Shown here: positions 1-7,577 of the stretch, in pieces | How positions within the stretch are numbered: position 1 is the first letter of the stretch | How the letters are laid out: each line of letters starts with the position of its first letter | Origin: Candidatus Nanopelagicaceae bacterium | GTDB taxonomy: Bacteria > Actinomycetota > Actinomycetes > Nanopelagicales > Nanopelagicaceae | DNA length: 45,696 bases | NCBI GenBank assembly: GCA_947461995.1 | Contig: CANHNH010000003.1 | Coordinates: 1-45,696, forward strand | Reading direction: 5' to 3' | Translations under genes and position numbers: made by a program | The notes under the pieces: generated by a model | Seen by the model: the letters and a program-made list of their open reading frames with translations, nothing else | What the model was told of the DNA's origin: nothing | Database searches by the model: none

Positions 1-182
1 AGGATTGCAATAACGGAGAAATAGTTGCCGCCATGATCGATGGCGAAGCAACAGTTAAAACCTTCTCCCGCAAGAACGGTCACATCTGGCTACTGCCAGC
101 AAACCCAAACTTTGAACCAATCAATGGCGATAACTGCGAAATCCTCGGCAAGGTAACTGCTGTGATGCGGAGTGTTAGGTAG
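1..182 (+). CDS. lexA: LexA repressor, C-terminal end (partial)
   Basis: The window opens inside a coding frame (first full codon at base 3) that ends with TAG at 180-182. The 59 visible residues match the S24 self-cleavage domain of LexA, the SOS-response repressor: the segment GEATVKTF holds the family's catalytic lysine (K of TVK), followed by [12 protein letters not shown] and the usual ending GKVTAVMR. The N-terminal helix-turn-helix, the cleavage site and the catalytic serine lie outside the window. The stop codon directly abuts the stop of the convergent gene on the other strand, with no base between them. A UmuD-like protein would look similar over so short a stretch, but the ending is typical of LexA. 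Confidence 0.9.
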   Translation, partial: DCNNGEIVAAMIDGEATVKTFSRKNGHIWLLPANPNFEPINGDNCEILGKVTAVMRSVR

Positions 183-878
183 TTATAAGTTAGCAAAGCG
201 TTCAAAAAATAATTTCAGCTTTTCAATAACGGAAGCTTTCTGAATACTGTGTTCATAACTTGGACTAAACATGTTTTTTGCGGGTAATAAAGCAGTAACG
301 GCTGTGCCAGCAGTTTTTAATTCGCCTTCTAGGAATGCTTTGGACACAAAATCTTTAGTCGCTGCTGCATTCAAATTTTCTTCTTGAATAATTGCTTCTA
401 GTTCAGCGTTTTTCTCAGCGTCAATAAATTCACGCCAATAGCTCTCAACATCAGTCGTGTTATTAATTGATTCCACGAAGCGTTCAATGAGGTCTTTTTT
501 ACTTCTAAGCGTGTAGCTAGACAGTACGGTCTTGTTAATCTTCGCCTTAATCTCCTTATTTTCATCAACTGAGGCGCTTTGAAGACTTCTAACCAATATA
601 AGTATGTAATCGACATTAATTTCAACTTGTTTTACTAGCTCAATTTCGAAAACGAGATCATCAATGATGGACTCTTTATCCCCTTTTTCAAGGTCTCGAA
701 ATCTCTGGTGCAAAAGTAGGTACGTGCTTTGATAATCCTGGTAATCCCCGGGTGCGATTAATTCGTTTTCTAAGAAGTCATCAAATGAAAGCAAAATATT
801 TCTGAGTCTCAAGATCTTGTTATAAAGATTAATGAAATCTTTTTGCTCTGTCTCCGAAACTGGAAGCTCTCCAGGCAT
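183..878 (-). CDS. Orphan C-terminal domain of type I restriction subunit HsdR
   Basis: The 231 residues resemble the C-terminal domain of EcoR124-type HsdR subunits (Pfam EcoR124_C type). Landmarks are a block around LRLRNILLSFDDF, then VFEIELVKQVEIN, then LRSKKDLIERFV, and a final block of the type TALLPxxxxFSPSY ending in FFERF. A complete HsdR is about 1,000 residues and begins with nuclease and helicase motor domains; none of that is present. The ATG sits just before the domain, six bases after the stop of the preceding gene, so the loss is clean rather than ragged. No hsdM or hsdS is in the window. In HsdR this domain docks onto the methyltransferase core. The piece may be a remnant or a stand-alone protein. 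The similarity is read by eye and is strong at several blocks. Confidence 0.75.
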   Translation of the reverse strand: MPGELPVSETEQKDFINLYNKILRLRNILLSFDDFLENELIAPGDYQDYQSTYLLLHQRFRDLEKGDKESIIDDLVFEIELVKQVEINVDYILILVRSLQSASVDENKEIKAKINKTVLSSYTLRSKKDLIERFVESINNTTDVESYWREFIDAEKNAELEAIIQEENLNAAATKDFVSKAFLEGELKTAGTAVTALLPAKNMFSPSYEHSIQKASVIEKLKLFFERFANL

Positions 879-884
879 TTTTAT

Positions 885-1421
885 TTAGGCATATCCATAT
901 TTAACTTGCCATTTTTTCCAGTCATCCCAAGCTGCTTGAAGTTTTTGTCTTCCAATTCTTTCATGTTCCGCAGTTTTTGGGAGAAGTGAGATTGCGCATT
1001 GAAGGTAAATATTCAAAGAAATTCCTGCATTTTTAATGCATTTTATTGATGATGCTTGGTCCATGTTTTGATACCTAAGCCATTCTTCATATCCCTTTGT
1101 TAGATTCATTAGCGTATTAAATGCGGGAGTTTCCTTGGTGTCTTTTGACGGAATCTGTCTTTTTGCGCTGTTGAGGTCTCGCTTGAATGCAGCATTTGCC
1201 TCACCTATTTCTCGTAAAATGGAGTCATTATTTTTAAATATACGTTTGACATCTTTCATTGTTCTGATCGAAGAAGAAGTTGCCGAATTTGCATCAAACC
1301 TATTGATTCCTGCGACTATGCGATTGAGGTCGGCTTGTAAATCAATTGCTGCAAAAGCTGGAGTGATTACAAGCTGGGACGACGCAATCACCAGTATTAG
1401 TGAGAGCAACTTCCGTTTCAT
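885..1421 (-). CDS. Secreted protein of unknown function, 178 aa
   Basis: I do not recognise a family. The protein begins with a clear signal peptide: MKRK, a hydrophobic stretch to about residue 20, and a likely signal peptidase I site after AFA near residue 24. The mature part is mostly helical and charged, with two cysteines about 15 residues apart (KCIKN and LQCAI, near 120-136) that could form a disulfide. A strong ribosome site (GGAGGAA) lies just upstream of the ATG, supporting this start. It is the first gene of a two-gene unit with the HsdR-domain gene, six bases apart. Its exported nature makes a direct role in restriction unlikely. Confidence 0.7.
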   Translation of the reverse strand: MKRKLLSLILVIASSQLVITPAFAAIDLQADLNRIVAGINRFDANSATSSSIRTMKDVKRIFKNNDSILREIGEANAAFKRDLNSAKRQIPSKDTKETPAFNTLMNLTKGYEEWLRYQNMDQASSIKCIKNAGISLNIYLQCAISLLPKTAEHERIGRQKLQAAWDDWKKWQVKYGYA

Positions 1422-1569
1422 AAAATTCCTCCGAGCCCTGGGGCAGAAAATGACAAATGCAACCCTGAGAGTAGCAATGACCTATCAATACGGATAGTCA
1501 TTTAGATGCCTGATGGCACAGTGAGATTAATTAGTAGTGTGAGGCCTTGCTGCCGTTAACACTAAATCA

Positions 1570-1746
1570 CTAGTTTTCAACTCTCGCCCCCACATGCGCT
1601 TCCCATAAATTGTGTAAGTAATAGCTTCGAAATCCGTCTTCCAGAATTTTGACTGGTCTTTTCCATCCGCATGTGCAGGTCATATAAAAGGTACGGAACT
1701 CATCGAACTCCTCGCAGGTGAAATCACCCCAGTGCTTCTTTGTCAT
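1570..1746 (-). CDS. Small Cys/aromatic-rich protein, 58 aa
   Basis: A short open frame runs from ATG at 1746 to TAG at 1570. The product begins MTKKHWGDFTCEEFDEF and continues with a CxC pair in MTCTCGWKRPV, then SYYLHNLWEAHV. One lone cysteine plus the CxC, with histidines further on, could bind one metal ion. The Trp, Tyr and Phe content and the C-G-W turn are typical of a folded zinc-ribbon-like protein, not of random sequence. No good ribosome site is visible before the ATG, which lowers confidence. It is a lone gene between two others. No named family is assigned. Confidence 0.55.
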   Translation of the reverse strand: MTKKHWGDFTCEEFDEFRTFYMTCTCGWKRPVKILEDGFRSYYLHNLWEAHVGARVEN

Positions 1747-1790
1747 CACGGAAGGAATCTATGGGTGGGTACTGACAGTCGTTCGGGTTT

Positions 1791-2618
1791 ATGTCTGTGC
1801 CTCGGGTTAGGTTTCTACGTATGAGATTCCTTCGAGAAGCTGCTGGGATTCTGGGGTATGCCGCGATTGTTCTGGTGCTCTATCGGGTGTTGCCAGAGTG
1901 GTTGGTAAGTGAGGAGCGTTATCTGAACTCGATCATTATTTATGTCGTTATTAGTGTTGTGTTCTTTGTGATTATTTATCTTAAAGGTTTGGATTCACTC
2001 GAATACTTTAGGTTGCCGAGAAAAAGCGTTGCATCCATAACTGCGATGGTGATTGCAGCTGCGTATGCCTCTCCGGAATTCTTATTTGGAGGTTTCAAGA
2101 AACTTTCCTGGGATATGGCAGTTCTCGGGATTATTTTCTTACTGGGAATTGGTATTAGTGAAGAGTTGTTCTCACGTGGGCTTGTTTTTGGAATGCTTCG
2201 TAAATATGGCGAGCGCAGGGCGATGATTTTCTCTTCAGTGGTATTTGGGCTATTTCATATCAACGTTTATGTGGGCGAAAACTGGGATGTGTGGGCTGCC
2301 TACAATCATGTTATTTCAGCGGGCAGTTGGGGATTCTTAGCGTGTGCTGTGATGATTGCTACGCGAAGTATTTGGTTTACGGCGCTATTTCATGCATTGG
2401 TGGATTGGAATATTGTCTTTGCTCAAGACATCGATTATTCCGATGCAGGTCCGCTACCTGTGTACTCGCTCTGGGATAACTTGGTGACGCCGTGGGTGGA
2501 TCTAATTTTCTATGTACCCATGGCGTTGTTAATCCTGCGCGTAAACCGTGGAGGTTGGCCAAAGTGGATGGGAAAGATTGCGCTGAAGTGGAAGTTAGTT
2601 GTTCCGGTTAGTTTTTAG
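1791..2618 (+). CDS. CPBP-family (CAAX/bacteriocin-type) membrane protease
   Basis: This is a polytopic membrane protein of up to 275 residues with about six to eight hydrophobic segments. It carries the three motifs of the CPBP (Abi/Rce1-like) family in order: EELFSRG (the EExxxR glutamates), FGLFH (FxxxH) and HALVD (HxxxD). These residues form the intramembrane catalytic site in the family. In bacteria such proteins are mostly of unknown substrate; some protect against bacteriocins. The start is uncertain: ATG at 1791 or the ATG ten codons later both lack a strong ribosome site. It stands alone on the plus strand. Confidence 0.85.
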   Translation: MSVPRVRFLRMRFLREAAGILGYAAIVLVLYRVLPEWLVSEERYLNSIIIYVVISVVFFVIIYLKGLDSLEYFRLPRKSVASITAMVIAAAYASPEFLFGGFKKLSWDMAVLGIIFLLGIGISEELFSRGLVFGMLRKYGERRAMIFSSVVFGLFHINVYVGENWDVWAAYNHVISAGSWGFLACAVMIATRSIWFTALFHALVDWNIVFAQDIDYSDAGPLPVYSLWDNLVTPWVDLIFYVPMALLILRVNRGGWPKWMGKIALKWKLVVPVSF

Positions 2619-2644
2619 ACAACTAGCGTTTTTCTAATCCCAAA

Positions 2645-3424
2645 TTACCCAATCCCCTGGATAGTCCGTACGTTATCTCCCACGCATATTCTAAAATTCG
2701 CATGGCGGTGAATAACTGGTGTGGTTAAAGGTTCAAGTCCTGTGATTATCGATCCGGGTTTGACGTCAAAATTTACTGAGCCTTTATGAACGTAGAAATT
2801 GCCAGGTTCAATAATTGTTGGGACAACTATGTTTAGATCGTGGCGGTCTGGTTCATCGCCTGCAGGAAATATCACACGGCGTGGAGTCAACCAATTAGCG
2901 CCCTTACCAATTGCTTGTTCTGCTGCGGAATCATCATCCATAGTTAGTGTGAGATCGAAGTCTGCAGATTTAACTCGGCAATGCGTTTGTTCTTTCGAAG
3001 TTGAATCCCACGTCTTACCCTTTAATGTAAATTCTGACCTAATCAGTGGCCAACCAAATATTTCACGGCCCCAGCCAATGTAAGTATCGTCATCGGTCCA
3101 CATAAAGGCAGAAAATTCGCCATCAACATCTGCAATGCTTCCTTTAAATGCAACGACAGCTTCTTTAAAACTACCGCTAAATTTTGATTTAAATTCAGGA
3201 GTTCCATCACGAGGCTCAAAGTTGATGTCGTAAAAACGAAGTCGAGTAATTACACCTTTATCTCCAGAAAGGGTTTTAAATGCTGGGCTGACTAGATTTT
3301 CAACTGCCTTCGCATCTACTTCAAACCACGCTGTAATCGAAGTTCCGGAAAGAATCCACGGTGGATCAGCCCACAAATGTTGAGGAGCTGGCCATGGGTT
3401 TGGAAAATGTGGTTTCGCGGACAT
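2645..3424 (-). CDS. Acetoacetate decarboxylase-like protein
   Basis: The 259-residue protein has the layout of the acetoacetate decarboxylase (ADC) superfamily. Seen are the N-terminal PP-W segment, the central block GEFSAFMWTDDD and the core motif GREIFGWPLIRS (residues 119-130). In true ADC the position after Gly-Phe-Pro carries the Lys-Lys pair that forms the Schiff base; here it reads Leu-Ile (127-128), so ordinary acetoacetate decarboxylation is doubtful. Related members act as aldolase-dehydratases or hydratases on keto acids. It is the last gene of the transporter operon, about 20 bases after the ATPase gene, with GGAGAG before its ATG. This suggests that it acts on the imported compound or a breakdown product. 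Confidence 0.75.
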   Translation of the reverse strand: MSAKPHFPNPWPAPQHLWADPPWILSGTSITAWFEVDAKAVENLVSPAFKTLSGDKGVITRLRFYDINFEPRDGTPEFKSKFSGSFKEAVVAFKGSIADVDGEFSAFMWTDDDTYIGWGREIFGWPLIRSEFTLKGKTWDSTSKEQTHCRVKSADFDLTLTMDDDSAAEQAIGKGANWLTPRRVIFPAGDEPDRHDLNIVVPTIIEPGNFYVHKGSVNFDVKPGSIITGLEPLTTPVIHRHANFRICVGDNVRTIQGIG

Positions 3425-3444
3425 TTATTCTCTCCTTTAATTGG

Positions 3445-4227
3445 TTACTGATGAGATAGGACTGCTGCTAGAAATTTCTTTGTATTTTCATTTTGTGGAT
3501 TTTCAAAAAGCTCCTTGGCTGGAGCATCCTCTGCGACTACGCCTTCGTGCATGAAAACGGCTCGATTTGCAACATGTCGTGCAAAACCCATTTCGTGGGT
3601 CACGACAATAAGTGTGATTCCATCTTTGGCAACATCGCCGATAACTCGTAAGACATCGTTGGTCATCTGTGGATCTAGAGAGGATGTAACTTCATCAAGG
3701 AGTAGAACGCGAGGATCCATTGCCAACGTGCGGGCAATTGCAGCTCGTTGTTGCTGACCGCCAGATAACTGCAAAGGCCGAGACTCGGCTTTCTCTAGAA
3801 GTCCGACACGATCGAGAAGTGATTTTGCACGTTCGCGCGCGCTCTCTTCTGAGCGACCTAGAACTTTTATCTGAGCAACGCAGATATTTTCTAACACTGT
3901 CATGTGTGGAAAGAGATTAAATTGTTGAAAAACGATTCCAATGGATTGACGAATACGGGCAATATCTGGAGAGAGTGAACTTCTGGCTTCTTCCGAATTT
4001 TGGATTAGATGCCCACCTACTTCGATGGTGCCCTTTTGAATAACCTCTAAACCATTTACGCATCTCAAAAGTGTGGTTTTACCAGATCCGCTTTGCCCAA
4101 GTAATGCAAGAATTTCTCCGGAGGCGATATTTAAATCAATGCCGCGCAGGACTTGAACTCCACCGAAGTCTTTCCAAACTCCTTTAAATGAAACTCTTCC
4201 ATCCTGAATAAGTACTTCATTTTTCAT
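3445..4227 (-). CDS. Polar amino acid-type ABC transporter ATP-binding protein
   Basis: A 260-residue ABC ATPase of the GlnQ/HisP class that powers import through the adjacent permease. Walker A is GQSGSGKTT near residue 44, the Q-loop lies in IGIVFQQFNLF, the signature is LSGGQQQR and Walker B is VLLLDEVTSSLD. The H-loop histidine is in VVTHEMGFA. The length is the usual one for the class and no extra C-terminal domain is present. Its start overlaps the permease stop by four bases (ATGA), so the two are translationally coupled. The substrate cannot be read from this subunit. Confidence 0.93.
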   Translation of the reverse strand: MKNEVLIQDGRVSFKGVWKDFGGVQVLRGIDLNIASGEILALLGQSGSGKTTLLRCVNGLEVIQKGTIEVGGHLIQNSEEARSSLSPDIARIRQSIGIVFQQFNLFPHMTVLENICVAQIKVLGRSEESARERAKSLLDRVGLLEKAESRPLQLSGGQQQRAAIARTLAMDPRVLLLDEVTSSLDPQMTNDVLRVIGDVAKDGITLIVVTHEMGFARHVANRAVFMHEGVVAEDAPAKELFENPQNENTKKFLAAVLSHQ

Positions 4228-4955
4228 GACTTAGACGCCCCCCATGGTCCAATCGAGAAGAAACTCTTCTTCTTTTCTCCATTGGATTTTCCATATCCCA
4301 ACTCTCTTTCGAATTTTGCTTCTAGCCGGCGGGCAAGGATTGTGAGAGGAAAACAAACACAGAAATATAGGAAAGCAACCTCGGTAAGGATCGTGAAGTA
4401 CTTAAATGTTTGTGAAGCGAGAATCAGACCACGAAACATGATTTCTTGAATGGTAATGATGGAAAGTAATGAGGTGTCCTTGATAAGGCTAAGCAAATAA
4501 TTAACGGTGGGAGGAAGTGCCACTCGAGCCGCTTGAGGAATAATCACTAAACGGCGTGCTTGACTCGTTGACATACCAAGTGAAATAGCAGCTTCAATCT
4601 GTGTTTTGGCTACAGAATTTATCGCCGCGCGGAAAACTTCGGAAAGATAAGCCGTATAAATAATTGTAAAGCCAACAATTCCTGCTGTTAGTGCTTCTAA
4701 AGTAAGTCCGAAAATCGGAAGAACATAAAAAATATAATAAAGTTGAACCAAGGCTGGCGTGCAGCGAATAAATTCTACATACGCTAAAACAGGACCTCGA
4801 ACTGATCTAAATCGGGATACCCTCATAAAGGCTACGCAGATTCCGGCAATGATTGAGAAAACAATTACAACTGCTGAAATACCCAAGGAGTAGGCGAGAC
4901 CGTGGAGCAACGTAGGCAGAAATTCTATGAGATCTGCCCATGTCATTGTGTCCAC
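4224..4955 (-). CDS. Polar amino acid-type ABC transporter permease
   Basis: A 243-residue inner-membrane permease of the HisMQ/GlnP family with about five hydrophobic helices. The EAA loop that docks onto the ATPase is visible as EAAISLGMSTSQARRLVIIP. Early residues read FLPTLLHGLAYSLGIS, the standard opening of the family. Only one permease gene is present, so the transporter probably uses a homodimer. The gene lies between the binding-protein gene and the ATPase gene and overlaps the latter by four bases. The C-terminal tail of about 25 polar residues is longer than typical. Confidence 0.93.
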   Translation of the reverse strand: MDTMTWADLIEFLPTLLHGLAYSLGISAVVIVFSIIAGICVAFMRVSRFRSVRGPVLAYVEFIRCTPALVQLYYIFYVLPIFGLTLEALTAGIVGFTIIYTAYLSEVFRAAINSVAKTQIEAAISLGMSTSQARRLVIIPQAARVALPPTVNYLLSLIKDTSLLSIITIQEIMFRGLILASQTFKYFTILTEVAFLYFCVCFPLTILARRLEAKFERELGYGKSNGEKKKSFFSIGPWGASKS

Positions 4956-5027
4956 GATCTCGCCAACCTTCCCTTAGTCATTACGAAAGAATCTACTTAA
5001 TAAATTAAATAAATACCGTAATAATTT

Positions 5028-5924
5028 TTACAAGCACTGCGCAATACCGTCAGCTGTGAAGCTTGTTGGAGCATCACATGTCACGTATGCAGTATCAGGC
5101 ATTCCGTACTTCAATAGAATCGCCTTGAGCTTGCCGTTGGCACGCATGATCTTTAACTGCTCATTTACAGCGTTAACCCATGCAGTATCTCCAGTGCGCA
5201 TTACGATGCTACTGATTCCAACAGCTTTGCCAGTCCACTGCTTTAGCAGAGTGATCTTTGGCTGTGGTTGTAATTTGAAGTCATAAGCGCCCTGTAATTC
5301 ATCGACCATTCCTGCGTCAATGCGTCCCGTTGACAAAGCGCGGTACAAATCTGAGTACTTTGTAAATGGAACATATGTTGCTCCCTTGACGCCACCAATG
5401 ACTTGGTCATCAGTAGAACCAATGATGCCTCCAACTTTCTTGCCCTTCCAGTTGGCCTTACCCTTGATCTTCTTTGGGTTGCCCTTTGCTACCAACATCG
5501 CTACTCCGTATTGATAAACCGGAAGCGAGAATTGAACTTGCTCACTTCTTAGCTTTGTATACGTCATACCAATTGACATGATGTCCCAGCGACACGCCTT
5601 AAGTCCAGGAATCATTGCGCCCCAGTCGGCTGTTACATAGTCCCAATCCTTAATTGTGAGTCCTTTAAGAACTTCTTCAATAACTTCAACGTCAATACCC
5701 TGGTATTTACCAGAATTTATATCGAACCATCCATGAGGTGGTTGCTGATAGGAAGACATGCGGACATACGATGCCGCTTGAGTCTTGGTCAAAGTGTCGG
5801 TGCATGAGTCTGCAGCTGAAGCTGGTGAACTCAATGGGGAGATCAACGAAGCGGTAATAAGAAGAGCGGTACTTACGATTGAGCCACGACGAAACCTGCT
5901 CGATTTGAAGAGAGAGAAATCCAT
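5028..5924 (-). CDS. Extracellular solute-binding protein, family 3
   Basis: This periplasm-facing binding protein captures the substrate for the ABC importer. I place the start at 5924 (298 residues) because GGAGG lies a few bases upstream; a longer frame to 6008 would run through the operator and promoter. The N-terminus has a basic stretch (KSSRFRRGS), a hydrophobic core and a cut site near ASA|ADSC. The body follows the SBP_bac_3 pattern: GWFDINSGKYQGIDVEVIEE, then WDIMSIGMTYT, GTDD-like turn IGSTDDQ and ALSTGRIDAGMVDE. Four cysteines are present. It is first in the operon with permease, ATPase and the ADC-like gene, and is under a LacI-type operator. Confidence 0.9.
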   Translation of the reverse strand: MDFSLFKSSRFRRGSIVSTALLITASLISPLSSPASAADSCTDTLTKTQAASYVRMSSYQQPPHGWFDINSGKYQGIDVEVIEEVLKGLTIKDWDYVTADWGAMIPGLKACRWDIMSIGMTYTKLRSEQVQFSLPVYQYGVAMLVAKGNPKKIKGKANWKGKKVGGIIGSTDDQVIGGVKGATYVPFTKYSDLYRALSTGRIDAGMVDELQGAYDFKLQPQPKITLLKQWTGKAVGISSIVMRTGDTAWVNAVNEQLKIMRANGKLKAILLKYGMPDTAYVTCDAPTSFTADGIAQCL

Positions 5925-5957
5925 ACCTTTTTCCTCCGAATTATTACGATTAATCAT

Positions 5958-6008
5958 TATGGTCAATCGATTGAACGAAAACCTAATAGTAAAGGGATTC
6001 AGTGTCAA
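5958..6008 (-). promoter_or_regulatory. LacI-type operator and promoter of the ABC transporter operon
   Basis: On the minus strand, TTGACA (6008-6003) and TAGGTT (5985-5980) are spaced by 17 bases, a good housekeeping promoter. Immediately downstream lies an imperfect palindrome at 5958-5979 with left arm TATGGTCAA, centre TCGA and right arm TTGAACGAA (plus-strand reading). A CG-centred palindrome overlapping the transcription start is the classic LacI-family repressor site. The same layout recurs before the regulator gene and before the APC permease. Confidence 0.75.
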
Positions 6009-6055
6009 TCGTTATGACGAGTCAAAAACAATTATTAGTTACTTTTATTGATCTA

Positions 6056-6084
6056 TTTGGTCAATTTTTATTCCATTGACCAAC
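6056..6084. promoter_or_regulatory. Widely spaced pair of operator half-sites
   Basis: TTTGGTCAA (6056-6064) and TTGACCAAC (6076-6084) form the same inverted arms as the LacI operators but with 11 bases between them instead of 4. They overlap the last codons and stop of the lyase gene, about 100 bases upstream of the transporter operator. They could be an auxiliary site for looping or a chance of coding sequence; the spacing is wrong for ordinary dimer binding. Confidence 0.35.
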
Positions 6085-7407
6085 TGCCTGCGCACAGATT
6101 AATTCAGAATTTCCAAGATAATCGGTGGCCGACAGTGGCCAATTGTTAATAATTGTCTTTGCAGTCGGAAGTAAGCGCACAAGTGAATCTTCAAGTGAAA
6201 TGTCCTCGATTTTACTTACGTTACTAGCTTCGTATAACAAGTTATGAGCCTCTTCTCTGCCAAGAGAGTTGGTCAATTCGATCATGTAGGCCTCTGCCAT
6301 TATCGATCCGTTTTGCATGTGCACGTTTTTTCGCATTTGCTCAACGTTTACACCTAGATCACTCATCATGTGAAGAGCTATCCTGGTAGTTGAAATAGCG
6401 CCAATTAAGACTTCAGGGATAGTTTTCCATTCAAGTTGCCACTCCCCGGCCGCTCTTTCGTGACCCATTTCCCCTGATCTAAAATTCATCTGCGCTTGTC
6501 CAATCACTTGTAGACCAACGCCGATAATCGCTTCTGACATCACTGGATTTCGCTTCTGGGGCATAGTCGAAGACGCGCCTTTATGATGTTCGCCAGGTTC
6601 GAATACTTCTGCAATCTCAGTGCGAGATAGATCAATAATTTCTCTGGCCAGTCGAACAAGGCTCACGCATAGGCTTGCGCACTGGTTTGAGACCTCTAAA
6701 AATCGATCTCGGCTTACATGCCACGGAATTAATTCATCGTTTAAGCCGAGTTTTGCTGCCATCAGTCTTCGAATTTCAACAGCATCAGTTCCCATTGCAG
6801 CAGAGGTTCCAGCTGCTCCATAGAGGGAAATACATGAGGCTTCGGAAATTGCGCGCCTAATACGTGTTCGGTGGCGGTCAAATTCAGAGAGATAAATCGC
6901 GCACTTGAGTCCAAAGGTGGTCGGAACGGCGTGTTGGGCATGGGTTCGCCCAGGCATGATGGTCAAAGAGTGTTGCAAGACGATTGATTTAGTTGCTTCA
7001 CCTAATTGATCAATGTAGGAAAGCAATACTGCTCCTGCTTGACTTACTTGCAGTGCTAGCGCGCTATCCATGATGTCCTGCGTAGTAGCACCCACGTGGA
7101 GAATTCCTCGTGCTTCAGTATTCAATTGACTGTTTAGGTAGGAAAGTAAAGCAATAATTGGATAGCCGACATTGAGTGAGCTTTCATAAAAACTTTGCAT
7201 GTCTGGCAAATCTGCGTGTTCAAGTTGTTCTACTAATTCCAACTCATGCTTTGAGATAATCTGCTTCTCACATTGGCTTTGAGCAAGGGCAATTTCAACT
7301 TTTATCCAATTTCGATAAGTGGATTCGAGCGAGAAAATGTCAGCAGCGTTCTTATCCTGATACATCCAATCCAAAAGATTGGTTGGCGTCATGCCGGACT
7401 CAAACAT
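6061..7407 (-). CDS. Fumarase/aspartase-superfamily lyase (carboxymuconate cycloisomerase/adenylosuccinate lyase-like)
   Basis: A 448-residue homotetrameric-type lyase. Three superfamily regions are seen: HVGATTQD (104-111), GRTHAQHAVP (153-162) and the signature loop GASSTMPQKRNPV (277-289) containing the catalytic serine S280. The family performs anti-elimination of fumarate from succinyl compounds or the related cycloisomerisation. The GRTHAQHAVPTTFG segment is most like the 3-carboxy-muconate cycloisomerase branch, but no other protocatechuate gene is nearby, so that reaction is not claimed. GGGAG before the first ATG supports the start. It is divergent from the LacI gene and shares its operator region, so it probably belongs to the same regulon. 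Confidence 0.82.
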   Translation of the reverse strand: MFESGMTPTNLLDWMYQDKNAADIFSLESTYRNWIKVEIALAQSQCEKQIISKHELELVEQLEHADLPDMQSFYESSLNVGYPIIALLSYLNSQLNTEARGILHVGATTQDIMDSALALQVSQAGAVLLSYIDQLGEATKSIVLQHSLTIMPGRTHAQHAVPTTFGLKCAIYLSEFDRHRTRIRRAISEASCISLYGAAGTSAAMGTDAVEIRRLMAAKLGLNDELIPWHVSRDRFLEVSNQCASLCVSLVRLAREIIDLSRTEIAEVFEPGEHHKGASSTMPQKRNPVMSEAIIGVGLQVIGQAQMNFRSGEMGHERAAGEWQLEWKTIPEVLIGAISTTRIALHMMSDLGVNVEQMRKNVHMQNGSIMAEAYMIELTNSLGREEAHNLLYEASNVSKIEDISLEDSLVRLLPTAKTIINNWPLSATDYLGNSELICAQAVGQWNKN

Positions 7408-7472
7408 TTACAACTCCCACCCTTTGTATATTGGCGTCACAACCTGTTGGGCACAGGCTTCATCAGTGGTTC

Positions 7473-7533
7473 TTGACAAAGAATATCTGCGCCTTTACGC
7501 TAAAGTCTATCGATTGACCAACTAATACTGCAA
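7473..7533 (+). promoter_or_regulatory. LacI-type operator and divergent promoter (lacI operon / lyase)
   Basis: Plus strand: TTGACA (7473-7478), 17 bases, TACGCT (7496-7501), then a palindrome at 7501-7522 with a degenerate left arm (GTCTA), centre TCGA and strong right arm TTGACCAAC. This is the same geometry as the other two operators, and it implies that the regulator represses its own operon. On the minus strand a weaker promoter for the lyase may use TTGCAG (7533-7528) with the operator lying in its spacer, so one bound repressor could shut both directions. Confidence 0.7.
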
Positions 7534-7577
7534 TACATAAATAGAATTGAATCTGACACAACTCTTCAGGAGAGGGA

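Noticed and set aside
1422-1569. Gap upstream of the secreted-protein gene searched for promoters and RNA
   Set aside because: Apart from the ribosome site near 1430 I saw only weak promoter-like words and no convincing structure.
6061-7407. Assignment as pcaB of the protocatechuate pathway
   Set aside because: Only superfamily motifs support it; no other pca gene is nearby and the regulon content points elsewhere.
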